Positions 8,416 to 17,119 of a stretch of 64,000 bases of DNA are shown piece by piece. The position numbers were made by a program, and so were the translations under genes. The stretch is taken from positions 496,001 through 560,000 of the forward strand of contig NZ_PPCE01000009.1 of assembly GCF_002913715.1 (NCBI RefSeq). Direction: 5' to 3'. The stretch is from Campylobacter concisus. GTDB lineage: Bacteria; Campylobacterota; Campylobacteria; Campylobacterales; Campylobacteraceae. Numbering within the stretch: the first letter of the stretch is position 1; each line of letters opens with the position of its first letter. The notes below the pieces were generated by a model that ran no database searches, was not told the origin of the DNA, and worked only from the letters and a program-made list of their open reading frames with translations.

Positions 8416-8916
8416 ATGAGTTCTTATGATTTTGATTCTATGTACGTGATATTTCTTATTTTATTTTCAATCGTATTGCCTATATTTTTGATAATTCCTG
8501 CAGGTAGATATAACATAAAGGTTTATGCGAGTAAATTTGATCTAATTGGACTTCATATAATTTTTCCAATCATTATATTGCCTACTTTGGTAAGTGCTTT
8601 TATTTTAGTTTGTAGCTTTTTAAATATTTCAGATTATACTGGTTTAAGCTTTGTGTTCTATGCTTTTTTGATTCTAATGATAGCCTATATAATTTATGGT
8701 TTTTATGTTTGTATCAGATATAACTACGGTTTTTTTCATTGCATCGTAGCGCTTTTTTTAAGATTTAATTATGTTGCACCACTTATTTATCTAATCTTTT
8801 TAGGTGGAAAAAACTACAAAGATGACAAAGAGATAACCTCTAAAAATATTAAGGACTTAAAATTTTTTGATCAGTTTAGATTTTCTATTTATAATTTAAT
8901 TGCTATTAGAAACTAA
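8416..8916 (+). CDS. hypothetical membrane protein with about four helices
   Basis: A 166-residue hydrophobic protein with likely membrane helices near residues 9-28, 44-70, 76-100 and 108-130, and a charged C-terminal tail with a KDDKEIT stretch. It has a weak ribosome binding site and an AT-rich sequence. Not recognised. It ends 88 bases before the convergent pbpB gene. The gap between them holds a loose inverted repeat (TTAAAGAC and GTCTTTAA) that might end both genes. Confidence 0.55.
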   Translation: MSSYDFDSMYVIFLILFSIVLPIFLIIPAGRYNIKVYASKFDLIGLHIIFPIIILPTLVSAFILVCSFLNISDYTGLSFVFYAFLILMIAYIIYGFYVCIRYNYGFFHCIVALFLRFNYVAPLIYLIFLGGKNYKDDKEITSKNIKDLKFFDQFRFSIYNLIAIRN

Positions 8917-9004
8917 AAGTATTTTAAGAGCATTAAAGACTTTGTAATTAGAGAAATTTATTAAAAGCAAAAGAAATTTTTATATCTTTCTTGTCTTTAA
9001 AATT

Positions 9005-10837
9005 TTAGTCCAAAGCAGGTTTTTGTTTTGTCTTATCGTTTTTAAGTTTATCTTTTTTGGCTTCAAACTCAGCTATTACATTCGCATCAGGAAATAAATA
9101 CCCATCCTCAACCATCAGATCAACTGCTTTTTTAAACATAGGCAAGGCACTTTGAGCACCGAAGTAGTAGTAAGGTCTTTTAGGATCCCTTGCTAAAACG
9201 CCTATTGTGTAGCTATTGCCCCTTGTGTCATTTACAAAGCCAAAAAATGAGCCATTGTAGGTATTGCTGTATCCACCACTACCTGAGGCAATGTGTGCAG
9301 TTCCAGTCTTGCCACCTATCTCAAGCCCTGGTGTAAAGGCTTTTAGTCCAGTACCTTTTTCAACCGTTTTTATTAAAATTCTCTTCATTATCTTTGCGGT
9401 TTCTTGTGATATAACTTGAGCTGGCTCGGACTTTGGCAAATCGTATCTTTTTCCATTTCTCTCTAAGTAGGCAACCATGTGAGGAGTAACTTCAATGCCT
9501 TTATTGTTAAATGTATTGTAGGCTTTTAAAAGCTGCATAAATGTAGCTTGCAAGCCATATCCGTAGCTCACAGTCGCCTTATATGTCGATGAGTTTAGCT
9601 TTGTAACTGTTGGCATCATACCTACTTGCTCGTAAGGTAGATCTATGCCAGTCTTTCTTGAAAAGCCAAAATTTAAAAGTCCTTGATAAATTTGTGGCCC
9701 ATTTAAACGCTCAACAAGCTGAATCATGCCGATGTTTGAACTGTGTACGATTATATCTTCAGCGCTCATAAAAGGCTCTGGATGGGTATCTTTGATTATC
9801 CTTTTGCCAAGTTGGTATCGGCCATTATAGGTATTTACAAGCTCAAATGGATTTACTTTCTTCTCTTGAAGTAAGATAGAAAATATAAATGGCTTAAAAA
9901 CCGAGCCAACTTCATAAGCATATTCGCTAACGGTAGAGTTTAGAGCGCTATAATCTTGCTTTCTTATGTTTGAAGGATCATACCTTGAGCTAGAGGCTAG
10001 AGCTAAAATTTCTCCATTTTTGCTATTCATTATACAGATGACTAGCTCTTTTGCATCTAGAAATTCACGCTTTTCATCTAAAATTTGCTCTAGTTTAGTT
10101 TGAAATTTTAATGGTATAGAGAGCACCGCATTGTAGCCATCTACTCTTGTTGCTAAATTTGAGTCACTTGTTAAAATGATATTATTTCCAATATCACGAG
10201 GCCCTAAAATTTTTGCATTTTGTATCGGAGCTAAATAATCTTCATAATATCTCTCAAGACCTTTTACACCTTTGCTTTTTGTAAGCGCGTCACTTTCAGT
10301 TTTGCTCACGTAGCCAATAGCTGGTGTGAGGGCATCTTTTGACATAAATTTACGATTTTGTCCGCTCTCCATTACTCTCATGCCCTGAAATGAAGCAAGT
10401 CCTGTTTTTGGATCAAGGTATGAAACCAAAATGCTCTTGCGATTCAGCTTTCTTGAGAGCTCTTGAAGGTAGGTAGCACCTTTTGCATCAATGCTATATG
10501 AGAGTGTAACGATGCCTTTTGTACCATTTATAATCTTTCTTACTTTGTTTGGATCGTCGCCGCTGTAAAGCGAATATAGCTTGATAAACATCTCTTTTTT
10601 ATTAGGATCGATGTTTCTAGTATCAAGCATCACTTTGTAAAGCTTTTGACTTGAAGAGATGCTAAAGCCATCTTTTGTGATTATATTACCACGAATTGCT
10701 GTATTTATATCGCTTGTTTGAAGCCTAGGAAGCTTTCGCTCGATACTTGCTCTATAAAATATGACAAGCACAAATATTGAAATTCCAAAAGTAATTAATA
10801 AAAAAAGTATGGTTATTTTTGATTTTCTGGAATTCAT
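9005..10837 (-). CDS. pbpB: septal peptidoglycan transpeptidase (class B PBP, FtsI/PbpB)
   Basis: A class B penicillin-binding protein of about 610 residues that cross-links peptidoglycan, probably at the division site. An N-terminal membrane helix (residues 8-27) is followed by the non-catalytic dimerisation domain and the transpeptidase domain. The three active-site motifs are present: S312-V-F-K315, S366-S-N368 and K510-T-G. I start it at ATG 10837, 7 bases after the fliE stop; a longer frame from a GTG at 10879 would overlap fliE by 35 bases and add 14 residues. Its place behind flgB-flgC-fliE couples a cell-wall enzyme to an early flagellar operon, as in C. jejuni. Confidence 0.9.
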   Translation of the reverse strand: MNSRKSKITILFLLITFGISIFVLVIFYRASIERKLPRLQTSDINTAIRGNIITKDGFSISSSQKLYKVMLDTRNIDPNKKEMFIKLYSLYSGDDPNKVRKIINGTKGIVTLSYSIDAKGATYLQELSRKLNRKSILVSYLDPKTGLASFQGMRVMESGQNRKFMSKDALTPAIGYVSKTESDALTKSKGVKGLERYYEDYLAPIQNAKILGPRDIGNNIILTSDSNLATRVDGYNAVLSIPLKFQTKLEQILDEKREFLDAKELVICIMNSKNGEILALASSSRYDPSNIRKQDYSALNSTVSEYAYEVGSVFKPFIFSILLQEKKVNPFELVNTYNGRYQLGKRIIKDTHPEPFMSAEDIIVHSSNIGMIQLVERLNGPQIYQGLLNFGFSRKTGIDLPYEQVGMMPTVTKLNSSTYKATVSYGYGLQATFMQLLKAYNTFNNKGIEVTPHMVAYLERNGKRYDLPKSEPAQVISQETAKIMKRILIKTVEKGTGLKAFTPGLEIGGKTGTAHIASGSGGYSNTYNGSFFGFVNDTRGNSYTIGVLARDPKRPYYYFGAQSALPMFKKAVDLMVEDGYLFPDANVIAEFEAKKDKLKNDKTKQKPALD

Positions 10838-10844
10838 TAATGGC

Positions 10845-11138
10845 TTAAATTTGTGTTCTAGAAATTTCTTTATAAGCACTTAGTGCTTTGTTGCGAATTT
10901 CTAGCATAAGCTTCATGCTAGTCTCTGCTTTGCCTATCGCAATAGCAGCTTGGTGAAGATCTTTTACCTCGCCAGTTGCAAGATCGGCTATGGCTTTATC
11001 TGCGTTGATTTGGACTTTATTTAGCTCTTTTAAAGAGTCGTTTAGAGCATTTTCGAAGCCACCTTCTTCGCCTGATTTTGCTATTTTATTTGAATTTTCA
11101 TTTTTATTTATTTTGTCTAAATTTATACTATTTATCAT
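10845..11138 (-). CDS. fliE: flagellar hook-basal body protein FliE
   Basis: The 97-residue product matches FliE, the adaptor between the MS ring and the proximal rod. The C-terminal half is helical with the family pattern GEVKDLHQAAIAIGKAETS and LMLEIRNKALSAYKEI (in parts). Its ATG overlaps the flgC stop by one base (TAATG), so translation is coupled. The N-terminus is polar and Asn/Lys-rich, as expected for a type III export signal. Confidence 0.95.
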   Translation of the reverse strand: MINSINLDKINKNENSNKIAKSGEEGGFENALNDSLKELNKVQINADKAIADLATGEVKDLHQAAIAIGKAETSMKLMLEIRNKALSAYKEISRTQI

Positions 11139-11638
11139 TATGCTTGTCCTGAAATAAGTGATATCGCACTTTGTGCTATTGTTTTTGCGTTTTGAAAGGC
11201 TGCCACGTTTGCTTGGTATGCCCTTGTTGCTTCAAGTAGGTCAGACATCTCGATGACTGGATTTATATTTGGAAATGCGACGTAGCCATTTGCATTTGCG
11301 TCTGGATGGCTCGGGTCGTATTTTAGTTGAAAGTCCTTATCGTCACGTACTACTTTATCCACAATCACGCTAGTTAGGGCAGGGTAAGCATTTCTTGGTG
11401 AGCTTGGATCATCTAGTGGATTTTCATACTCGAGCAGACTTTGTGAGCTTTTAAGCTGATCGTTTAAAATTTTATCAAAATTCATCTCTTTAAAGATCAC
11501 CTCTTGTCTTCTATATGGTCCACCTTCAGCCGTTCTTGTAGTTTGAGCATTTGCTATGTTTGAGCTGATGACGTTCATTCTGAAGCGTTGTGCGCTTAGT
11601 CCGTATCCACTAATATCAAAATCGTTTAAGTATGACAT
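11138..11638 (-). CDS. flgC: flagellar proximal rod protein FlgC
   Basis: A rod protein of 166 residues. It has the N-terminal rod signature SSNIANAQTT and the conserved C-terminal helix EATRAYQANVAAFQNAK. Two ATGs stand in tandem at the start; AGGAG lies only 2 bases before the first and 5 before the second, so I prefer the second. It is coupled to fliE by a one-base overlap and lies between flgB and fliE. Confidence 0.95.
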   Translation of the reverse strand: MSYLNDFDISGYGLSAQRFRMNVISSNIANAQTTRTAEGGPYRRQEVIFKEMNFDKILNDQLKSSQSLLEYENPLDDPSSPRNAYPALTSVIVDKVVRDDKDFQLKYDPSHPDANANGYVAFPNINPVIEMSDLLEATRAYQANVAAFQNAKTIAQSAISLISGQA

Positions 11639-11646
11639 CATCTCTC

Positions 11647-12081
11647 CTAGTTCTTAGCGCTTGCGTCTATTACGCTTTTAAAGATATTGCTTTGAGCCTT
11701 GTATGCGTTATCAAGGGCGTTTATCATAACTGTGTTTTTACCCATTTCTGTTGTTTCTACGTCAAGGTCGACTGTATTTGCGTCGTTTCTAGCCATGTGA
11801 CCGTCACGCAAGAAAATTTGAGCTGTGTCGCTTTTTGGAAAATCAACTGCAGCCATATGTGCTTCGTTTGTCTTAGCAAGTTGTAGCTTTTTTTGGCTTG
11901 AAGTGTTATAAATTTCATTTGCTTTTTCTTTTAAAACATCTTCAAATCTTATATCTCTAGCTTTATAAAATGGTGTATCAACGTTTGCAAGATTGCCAGA
12001 GATTAGTTTTTGGCGTAGTTCTCTGCCTGCAAGAGCTGATTCAACAAGTGGGCTAGATTTTGATTTATCTAAAACAAACAT
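11647..12081 (-). CDS. flgB: flagellar proximal rod protein FlgB
   Basis: The 144-residue product is FlgB, a proximal rod subunit. It has the rod-type N-terminus (RELRQKLISGNLANVDTPFY, with the SGNLANVDTP core) and a C-terminal helix NALDNAYKAQSNIFKS. It is the first gene of flgB-flgC-fliE-pbpB. A perfect sigma-54 promoter lies 32 bases upstream, so it belongs to the RpoN/FlgR class of rod and hook genes. Confidence 0.95.
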   Translation of the reverse strand: MFVLDKSKSSPLVESALAGRELRQKLISGNLANVDTPFYKARDIRFEDVLKEKANEIYNTSSQKKLQLAKTNEAHMAAVDFPKSDTAQIFLRDGHMARNDANTVDLDVETTEMGKNTVMINALDNAYKAQSNIFKSVIDASAKN

Positions 12082-12112
12082 TTAAAATCCTTATGAAATT
12101 TCACATTTTTAT

Positions 12113-12130
12113 AAGCAAACGATGTTCCAA
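12113..12130 (-). promoter_or_regulatory. sigma-54 promoter of flgB-flgC-fliE(-pbpB)
   Basis: Read on the minus strand, TTGGAACATCGTTTGCTT matches the RpoN consensus TTGGAACRNNNNTTGCTT at every fixed position. The GC element ends about 32 bases before the flgB ATG. Confidence 0.93.
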
Positions 12131-12143
12131 ATATAGGGCAAAT

Positions 12144-12740
12144 TTATTTTGTCTCATAAATTTTTGCCAGATCTTCTTTCATTTTTGTGACTTTTATACC
12201 ACCAAGATAGTATTTTACCCCGTATTGTCCGCTATCTACGTCTGTTAAAATTTGATATTCGCCATTTTTTATCACTACTTTAAAAGGTAGTGCGATCTCG
12301 TGTTTATATTCGATGTCTCTTACGATCTGTTCGGCAAGTCTGTCATTTATCTTTTGATCGTTTGTTATGAAATAGTAGGCATTAAATTTTTGCATAAATT
12401 CATGCAAAACATACTCATTTGTGACATTTTCAAAATGAGTTAGTCCAATTAGTGTAAATTTATCTTTGTTTTCAAGCTGATATTTTGTAAGTTCGGCTGC
12501 CTCTTTTTGGCAAGGCGGGCAAAATGTGCCAAAAATGTCGATCATTAAAACCTTATTTTCATCATTTTTGATGGCAAAGCCGTGATCTTTTCTAACTAAA
12601 GTGAGCTCCTTGCCGCTCACATCTACGAGCTTAACCTCTTCATTTGGACTAAATTCTTTAAAATTTACACTACTGCTCTCATCTTCTCCACAGCCAAAAA
12701 AAGCAAATAAAGCGATTATTAAAACAAGTAAATTTTTCAT
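12144..12740 (-). CDS. TlpA-like thioredoxin-fold lipoprotein
   Basis: A 198-residue thiol-disulfide protein held to a membrane by a lipid. The lipobox is F-F-G-C with Cys17 as the anchor. The thioredoxin-fold domain follows, with a C74-P-P-C77 active site in GTFCPPCQKE, as in TlpA/ResA-type reductants that keep apocytochrome or other periplasmic cysteines reduced. The expected cis-Pro is in the ALPFKVV stretch. It is the last gene of the minus-strand run that starts with pepF, 8 bases after smpB. The substrate is unknown; cytochrome c maturation is plausible since CcsBA is encoded nearby. Confidence 0.8.
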   Translation of the reverse strand: MKNLLVLIIALFAFFGCGEDESSSVNFKEFSPNEEVKLVDVSGKELTLVRKDHGFAIKNDENKVLMIDIFGTFCPPCQKEAAELTKYQLENKDKFTLIGLTHFENVTNEYVLHEFMQKFNAYYFITNDQKINDRLAEQIVRDIEYKHEIALPFKVVIKNGEYQILTDVDSGQYGVKYYLGGIKVTKMKEDLAKIYETK

Positions 12741-12748
12741 CTTATCCC

Positions 12749-13204
12749 TTAAACGTATCTTTTTATGGCAGCTCTTGCCTCTTTGTCTGCCTCACGTCTT
12801 TTTAAAGTCTCGCGCTTGTCGTGTAAATTTTTACCTTTTGCAAGGGCTAGTCTTGCTTTTACGATGTTTTTATCGCTTAGATAAAGCGCCAAAACGACTA
12901 GAGCAAGCCCATCTTGTGAGACTTGACCAAAAATTTTATCGATCTGTTTTCTGTGCATCAAAAGTTTTCTGGCTGCTCGCTCATTTGGACGAAATGTGCT
13001 ATGTGTAGTCTCGAGATAGCTGATATGGGCGTTTAGTAAAAAAAGCTCACCTTTTATGACGCGCACAAAGCTATCTTTTAAATTTGCTCTACCAGCCCTT
13101 AGAGCTTTGACTTCGCTGCCTTTTAAAACGATGCCAGCCTCGAAGGTTTCAAGTATGCTAAAGTCATGCAAAGCTTTTTTGTTTTTTGCTAGTTCTTTTA
13201 TCAA
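12749..13204 (-). CDS. smpB: tmRNA-binding protein SmpB
   Basis: SmpB, the partner of tmRNA in rescuing ribosomes stalled on broken mRNAs. The 151 residues are full length. Family landmarks are present: an N-terminal [33 protein letters not shown] and the basic C-terminal tail [18 protein letters not shown]. It lies 12 bases after ispE in the same run as an SspB-like gene, whose classical relatives deliver tmRNA-tagged proteins to ClpXP. I did not find ssrA in the window. Confidence 0.95.
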   Translation of the reverse strand: MIKELAKNKKALHDFSILETFEAGIVLKGSEVKALRAGRANLKDSFVRVIKGELFLLNAHISYLETTHSTFRPNERAARKLLMHRKQIDKIFGQVSQDGLALVVLALYLSDKNIVKARLALAKGKNLHDKRETLKRREADKEARAAIKRYV

Positions 13205-13216
13205 AATTTTTACCTT

Positions 13217-13960
13217 TTATTTTACGCTAAATACGCTACTACCGCTGCCACTTAGAAATTTATCTTTAAACTCGTTCATCTGTGGATAGAGCTTAAAGCA
13301 TGGGGCAAAAAGATCGTTTAACTCCCCGTTTTTATAAATTTCAAGTAGCTCTTTACTCTTTAAATTTTGCATTTTTTTTGCAGCATTAACGTCTATGTAT
13401 TGTAAGAAATTGCTTCTAAATTCTTGATAAACCATCGGTGTGGAGCAAAAAATATTTGGCGTGAAGATATTTAAATTTGGCACTTCATCGTCAAATTCTT
13501 CTATGATCTCGCCTATGCCGCTTACATTTGCTGCTTTGTAGCCACTTACAAAAAAGGCCACATCTGCGCCGATTTTAGATGCTATTTGCATCAAATTTTC
13601 GCGTTTTATATTTAAATTTAGCTCGTCATTTACCATAAGTAAAAAGGTGGCAGCGTTTGAACTGCCTCCACCAAGGCCCGCACCTATTGGGATATTTTTG
13701 TTGATGATGATTTTATGAGAGCTAAAAAACTCGTCAAGCTCGTTTGAAAAGCTGGCTCTTTTTAGCTCATCTATTGCTTTTTGAATGATATTGTCTTTTA
13801 TATCGCTGTTGTTGCATTCTATAGCAAACGAATCTGATTTCTTAAAATAAATTTCATCAAAAAGCTGCTCGCAGAGGATAAAGCGCGATAAAATTTCGTG
13901 GTAGCTGCCTCTAGTGCCAACTATCTTTAAAAATATATTTATCTTTGCAAAGCTTTTCAT
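13217..13960 (-). CDS. ispE: 4-diphosphocytidyl-2-C-methyl-D-erythritol kinase
   Basis: A GHMP-family kinase of 247 residues that phosphorylates CDP-methylerythritol in the MEP route to isoprenoids. The ATP-binding loop PIGAGLGGGSSNAA is complete, the substrate-binding start KSFAKINIFLKI is present, and the C-terminus keeps the GSGSSVFSV motif. It is shorter than the E. coli enzyme (283) but typical for Campylobacter. Its ATG overlaps the csrA stop by 4 bases. Confidence 0.93.
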   Translation of the reverse strand: MKSFAKINIFLKIVGTRGSYHEILSRFILCEQLFDEIYFKKSDSFAIECNNSDIKDNIIQKAIDELKRASFSNELDEFFSSHKIIINKNIPIGAGLGGGSSNAATFLLMVNDELNLNIKRENLMQIASKIGADVAFFVSGYKAANVSGIGEIIEEFDDEVPNLNIFTPNIFCSTPMVYQEFRSNFLQYIDVNAAKKMQNLKSKELLEIYKNGELNDLFAPCFKLYPQMNEFKDKFLSGSGSSVFSVK

Positions 13961-14187
13961 TTCTCGATTTTTTTAGCTAGCTCGTGGATATCGGCTTCAC
14001 TTGCAGTTTTTGTGGCATGGATATTTTCGTTTTTGATATCATTTGCTAGTTCACTTCTTAGTATCATTGTATTTCGTGGTGCTTCGATACCGAGTTTAAC
14101 AGTATTTTTTGAAATATTTACTATGACAACTTTTATGTCATTTCCTATTAAAATTTCTTCATTTTCTTTTCTTGCTAGGATTAACAT
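13957..14187 (-). CDS. csrA: RNA-binding regulator CsrA
   Basis: CsrA binds GGA-containing mRNA leaders and in Campylobacter controls flagellin translation, antagonised by FliW. The 76 residues start MLILARKENEE and contain VKLGIEAPRN; the RNA-contacting Leu4 and Arg44 are both present. The C-terminal extension is longer than in E. coli CsrA, as in other FliW-linked members. It overlaps truB upstream by 7 bases and ispE downstream by 4, so its expression is tied to theirs. Confidence 0.95.
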   Translation of the reverse strand: MLILARKENEEILIGNDIKVVIVNISKNTVKLGIEAPRNTMILRSELANDIKNENIHATKTASEADIHELAKKIEK

Positions 14188-15002
14188 TTTTCAACCTTAT
14201 TTAGAGTGTAATTTATAGTATCATCCGTGATTTGGATTACGCTCATAAATTTATCATAATTTAGCAAATAAATTCCTTGCTTTTGTGTTTCAAAATCGTT
14301 AATTTTTAATTTCTTACCATCAAGAATATCATTTATGTCCCCAAAGTATGTATTTTTCTGAATATTTAAAAAATCACAAATATTCAAAAATTTTTCATTT
14401 TCGTAGCAAAATTTGCCTTCACTTATCCTTTTTAATGAGCTTAAAGTTACATTATAACCAAGTCTTTTCCCAAAAATTTCTGCATACGAACGGATATAAC
14501 TTCCTTCACTTACGCTTAGACGGATAGCTAAAAATGGGTGCGAGTAGTTTAAAATTTGGCTATCAAAAATTTCCATCGTTTCTGTCTTTAGCTCAAATTC
14601 TTCGCCGTTTCTAGCTAGCTTGTAGGCTCTTGTACCATTTACATGCTTGGCACTAAATTTTGGTGGGATGTAGCTTATTCTGCCAGTCAGTTCGCCTCTT
14701 ATGGCTTCAAGTTTTTCTAAATTTATCTCTTTTACATTTGAAATTTCAGTGATATTTTCATTATCCATGCTAGGACTACTTGCCCCTAGCCAGATTGTCG
14801 CTTCATAGACTTTTGGACTTTTGTCTAAAAATCTAAAAAATTTCGTATACGAGCCAAAAGCGACTATTAAACAACCGCTTGCAAATGGATCAAGTGTGCC
14901 TGAAAACCCAGCCTTTTTAACGCCGTATTTTCTCTTTAGTCGCCCTAAAAAGTGGTTTGAGCTCATGCCAGCTGGCTTGTTTGCCACGAAGATGGCGTTC
15001 AT
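14181..15002 (-). CDS. truB: tRNA pseudouridine-55 synthase
   Basis: TruB makes pseudouridine 55 in the T-loop of tRNAs. The 273-residue product has the catalytic motif G-T-L-D38-P-F-A-S-G with Asp38 as nucleophile, then the RSYAEIFGKRLG motif. It lacks the full C-terminal PUA domain of longer forms. The start overlaps the rep stop by 4 bases. Confidence 0.94.
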   Translation of the reverse strand: MNAIFVANKPAGMSSNHFLGRLKRKYGVKKAGFSGTLDPFASGCLIVAFGSYTKFFRFLDKSPKVYEATIWLGASSPSMDNENITEISNVKEINLEKLEAIRGELTGRISYIPPKFSAKHVNGTRAYKLARNGEEFELKTETMEIFDSQILNYSHPFLAIRLSVSEGSYIRSYAEIFGKRLGYNVTLSSLKRISEGKFCYENEKFLNICDFLNIQKNTYFGDINDILDGKKLKINDFETQKQGIYLLNYDKFMSVIQITDDTINYTLNKVEKC

Positions 15003-17068
15003 ACGGCCTTTTCCACAAAGCTTGACATGATTTCTCTTACATTGCCACCAAAATTTATGGTCAGCTTAAACTCTTTTTTGATCTTGCTAACCGCGCTCAC
15101 TCTACCGATACCAAAAATTTTATGTTTAACAAGGTCGCCTTTTTTAAATTCATTACTCTGTTCGATGACTAGCGAGCCATGCGTGATACCGCTCTCGCTT
15201 AAAAATCTACTCTTATTTAGCCTTGTGCGCTGACCCTTGTAAAAGCGTGAATTTGCAAAGCTTAGGCTAAGTGTTTTTTTGGCTCTTGTGATCGCCACGT
15301 ATGCAAGCCTGCGTTCTTCTTCGATATCGCTGCCGTCACCAATGAGCGGGAAAAATCCCTCTTCAAGGCCGATCACAAAAAGGTGCTCAAACTCAAGTCC
15401 CTTGCTCGCATGCACGCTCATAATACTTATAGCCTCATCGCTAATGCCGTCTTGCTCGCTTGTTAGCGTGATCTCGTTTAGAAATTCCTCCAGATCAAAG
15501 CTTGGATTTTGCTTGATCTGATCTTTTAAAACAGCGTAAAACTCATCGATATTTGCCGCTCTTTCAGCGCCATCTGGCAGGCTCTCGTAGTATTTTTTCA
15601 CGCCAAATTTAGCTTCAAATTTATCTATCAGGTCAAAAACTGAGCTGCTTTCTTGAAGCTCTTTTAGGTTGTTTGCAAACTCAAGAAGGGCTGATTTTAC
15701 CTTTTTGCTAAAGGCTTCGTCGTTATCAGAGATGTTTGAGATTGCTTCAAAAATGGAAATTTTACCCTCAAATACCATCTTTTCAAGCTTATCAAGGCTT
15801 ACTTTACCAAGGCCGCGTTTTGGTCGGTTGATGATACGTCTTATTGAAAAATCATCATTTGGATTGTTTATCAGCCTTAGATAGCTTATGATATCTTTGA
15901 TCTCGGCTCTTTCATAAAATTTAACTCCGCCGACCATTTTATAGGCGATTTGCTCTTTGTTTAGCCCATCTTCAAGCGAGCGAGAGAGCGCGTTTATGCG
16001 GTATAAGATCGCAATATCTTTTGCCTGCACACCTTTGCTTAAAAGCTCTTTTATGCATTTTGCGATCTTACCAGCCTCGACGCTCTCATCAAAGCTCTCT
16101 ATCAAATTTACGGCCTCGCCTTCGCCTTTTGTGCCCACAAGCTTCTTGCCAAGGCGGTTGCGGTTATGATCTATTAGTTCGTTTGCAGCCTTTAGTATCG
16201 CCTCGCTCGAGCGGTAGTTTTTCTCAAGTCTGATAATCTTTACATCTTTAAACTGATCTTTAAAATTTAAGATATTATCGATCTTTGCACCGCGCCAGCC
16301 GTAGATGCTTTGATCATCATCGCCCACCACGCAGATGTTTTCGTGGCATAGACAGAGCTTTTTTAGCAGTTTATACTGAAGGTCGTTTGTATCTTGATAC
16401 TCATCGACCATTATATATTTGTATCGGTTTGAAATCTCTCTAGCAAGATCTTCGTTTTCGTCTAAAATTTTATAAGTAAGCCCTAGCAGATCGTCAAAAT
16501 CAACAAGATTATTTGTTTTGAGATAATCTTCATATTTTTCATAAATTTGTGCTGCTTGTTTGTAAAAGTTATCCTTGCTTTTATCGAAAGACGAGAAATT
16601 TGCGTTTTTATAGACCTCTTCGACGCTTAAAAGTGAGTTTTTATAGTTTGAAATTTCACTTGATAAAATCGCCGTGGCGACTGGACTTTCAAAGCTTTTG
16701 ATGATACGTTTTTTATCGTCTGTGTCGATTATGACGAAGTTATTTTTTCTGCCAAGCTTTTCAATATATAGCTTTAAAAATAAAAGTCCGAATTTATGAA
16801 ATGTGCAAAGCAGTGGCGAGTAGTTTTTGCCACTTTGGCTTAGCATCGTCATGGCTCTACTACGCATCTCGTTGGCGGCTTTGTTTGTAAAAGTAAGAGT
16901 TAGTGTATTTGCCGCGTCTATACCGACCTCGCCGATGAGGTAGGCAAGCCTAGTTGTGATGGTCTTTGTCTTGCCGCTGCCAGCTCCTGCAAGTATGAGC
17001 ATCGGACCATCTATATGAGTAGCTGCTTCGCGCTGAGATTCGTTTAAATTTGATAGTAAATTTTCCAT
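14999..17068 (-). CDS. rep: UvrD/Rep-type ATP-dependent DNA helicase
   Basis: A superfamily 1A 3'-5' DNA helicase of 689 residues. Walker A (A-G-A-G-S-G-K33-T), the Walker B form DEYQDTND, the motif GDDDQSIYGWRGA, and late motifs SVHASKGLEFEHLF and VAITRAKKTL are all intact. The C-terminus has a Tudor-like segment (KKGDLVKHKIFGIGRV, in parts) as in UvrD/PcrA. I start it at ATG 17068; a TTG at 17104 in the same frame adds 12 basic residues with no better ribosome site. It could be named uvrD, pcrA or rep. Confidence 0.92.
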   Translation of the reverse strand: MENLLSNLNESQREAATHIDGPMLILAGAGSGKTKTITTRLAYLIGEVGIDAANTLTLTFTNKAANEMRSRAMTMLSQSGKNYSPLLCTFHKFGLLFLKLYIEKLGRKNNFVIIDTDDKKRIIKSFESPVATAILSSEISNYKNSLLSVEEVYKNANFSSFDKSKDNFYKQAAQIYEKYEDYLKTNNLVDFDDLLGLTYKILDENEDLAREISNRYKYIMVDEYQDTNDLQYKLLKKLCLCHENICVVGDDDQSIYGWRGAKIDNILNFKDQFKDVKIIRLEKNYRSSEAILKAANELIDHNRNRLGKKLVGTKGEGEAVNLIESFDESVEAGKIAKCIKELLSKGVQAKDIAILYRINALSRSLEDGLNKEQIAYKMVGGVKFYERAEIKDIISYLRLINNPNDDFSIRRIINRPKRGLGKVSLDKLEKMVFEGKISIFEAISNISDNDEAFSKKVKSALLEFANNLKELQESSSVFDLIDKFEAKFGVKKYYESLPDGAERAANIDEFYAVLKDQIKQNPSFDLEEFLNEITLTSEQDGISDEAISIMSVHASKGLEFEHLFVIGLEEGFFPLIGDGSDIEEERRLAYVAITRAKKTLSLSFANSRFYKGQRTRLNKSRFLSESGITHGSLVIEQSNEFKKGDLVKHKIFGIGRVSAVSKIKKEFKLTINFGGNVREIMSSFVEKAV

Positions 17069-17119
17069 TTTTTGCTTTTTAAATTTTCTTTTGATTTTAG
17101 CCAAAAATGCTTAAAATTA

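Noticed and set aside
10838..10879. Longer pbpB start at a GTG, overlapping fliE by 35 bases
   Set aside because: The ATG at 10837 fits the usual class B PBP N-terminus, with a short cytoplasmic tail before the helix, and avoids the overlap.
17069..17104. TTG start adding 12 basic residues to the helicase
   Set aside because: The ATG at 17068 gives the normal UvrD start just before the Walker A region and a length like that recalled for C. jejuni.
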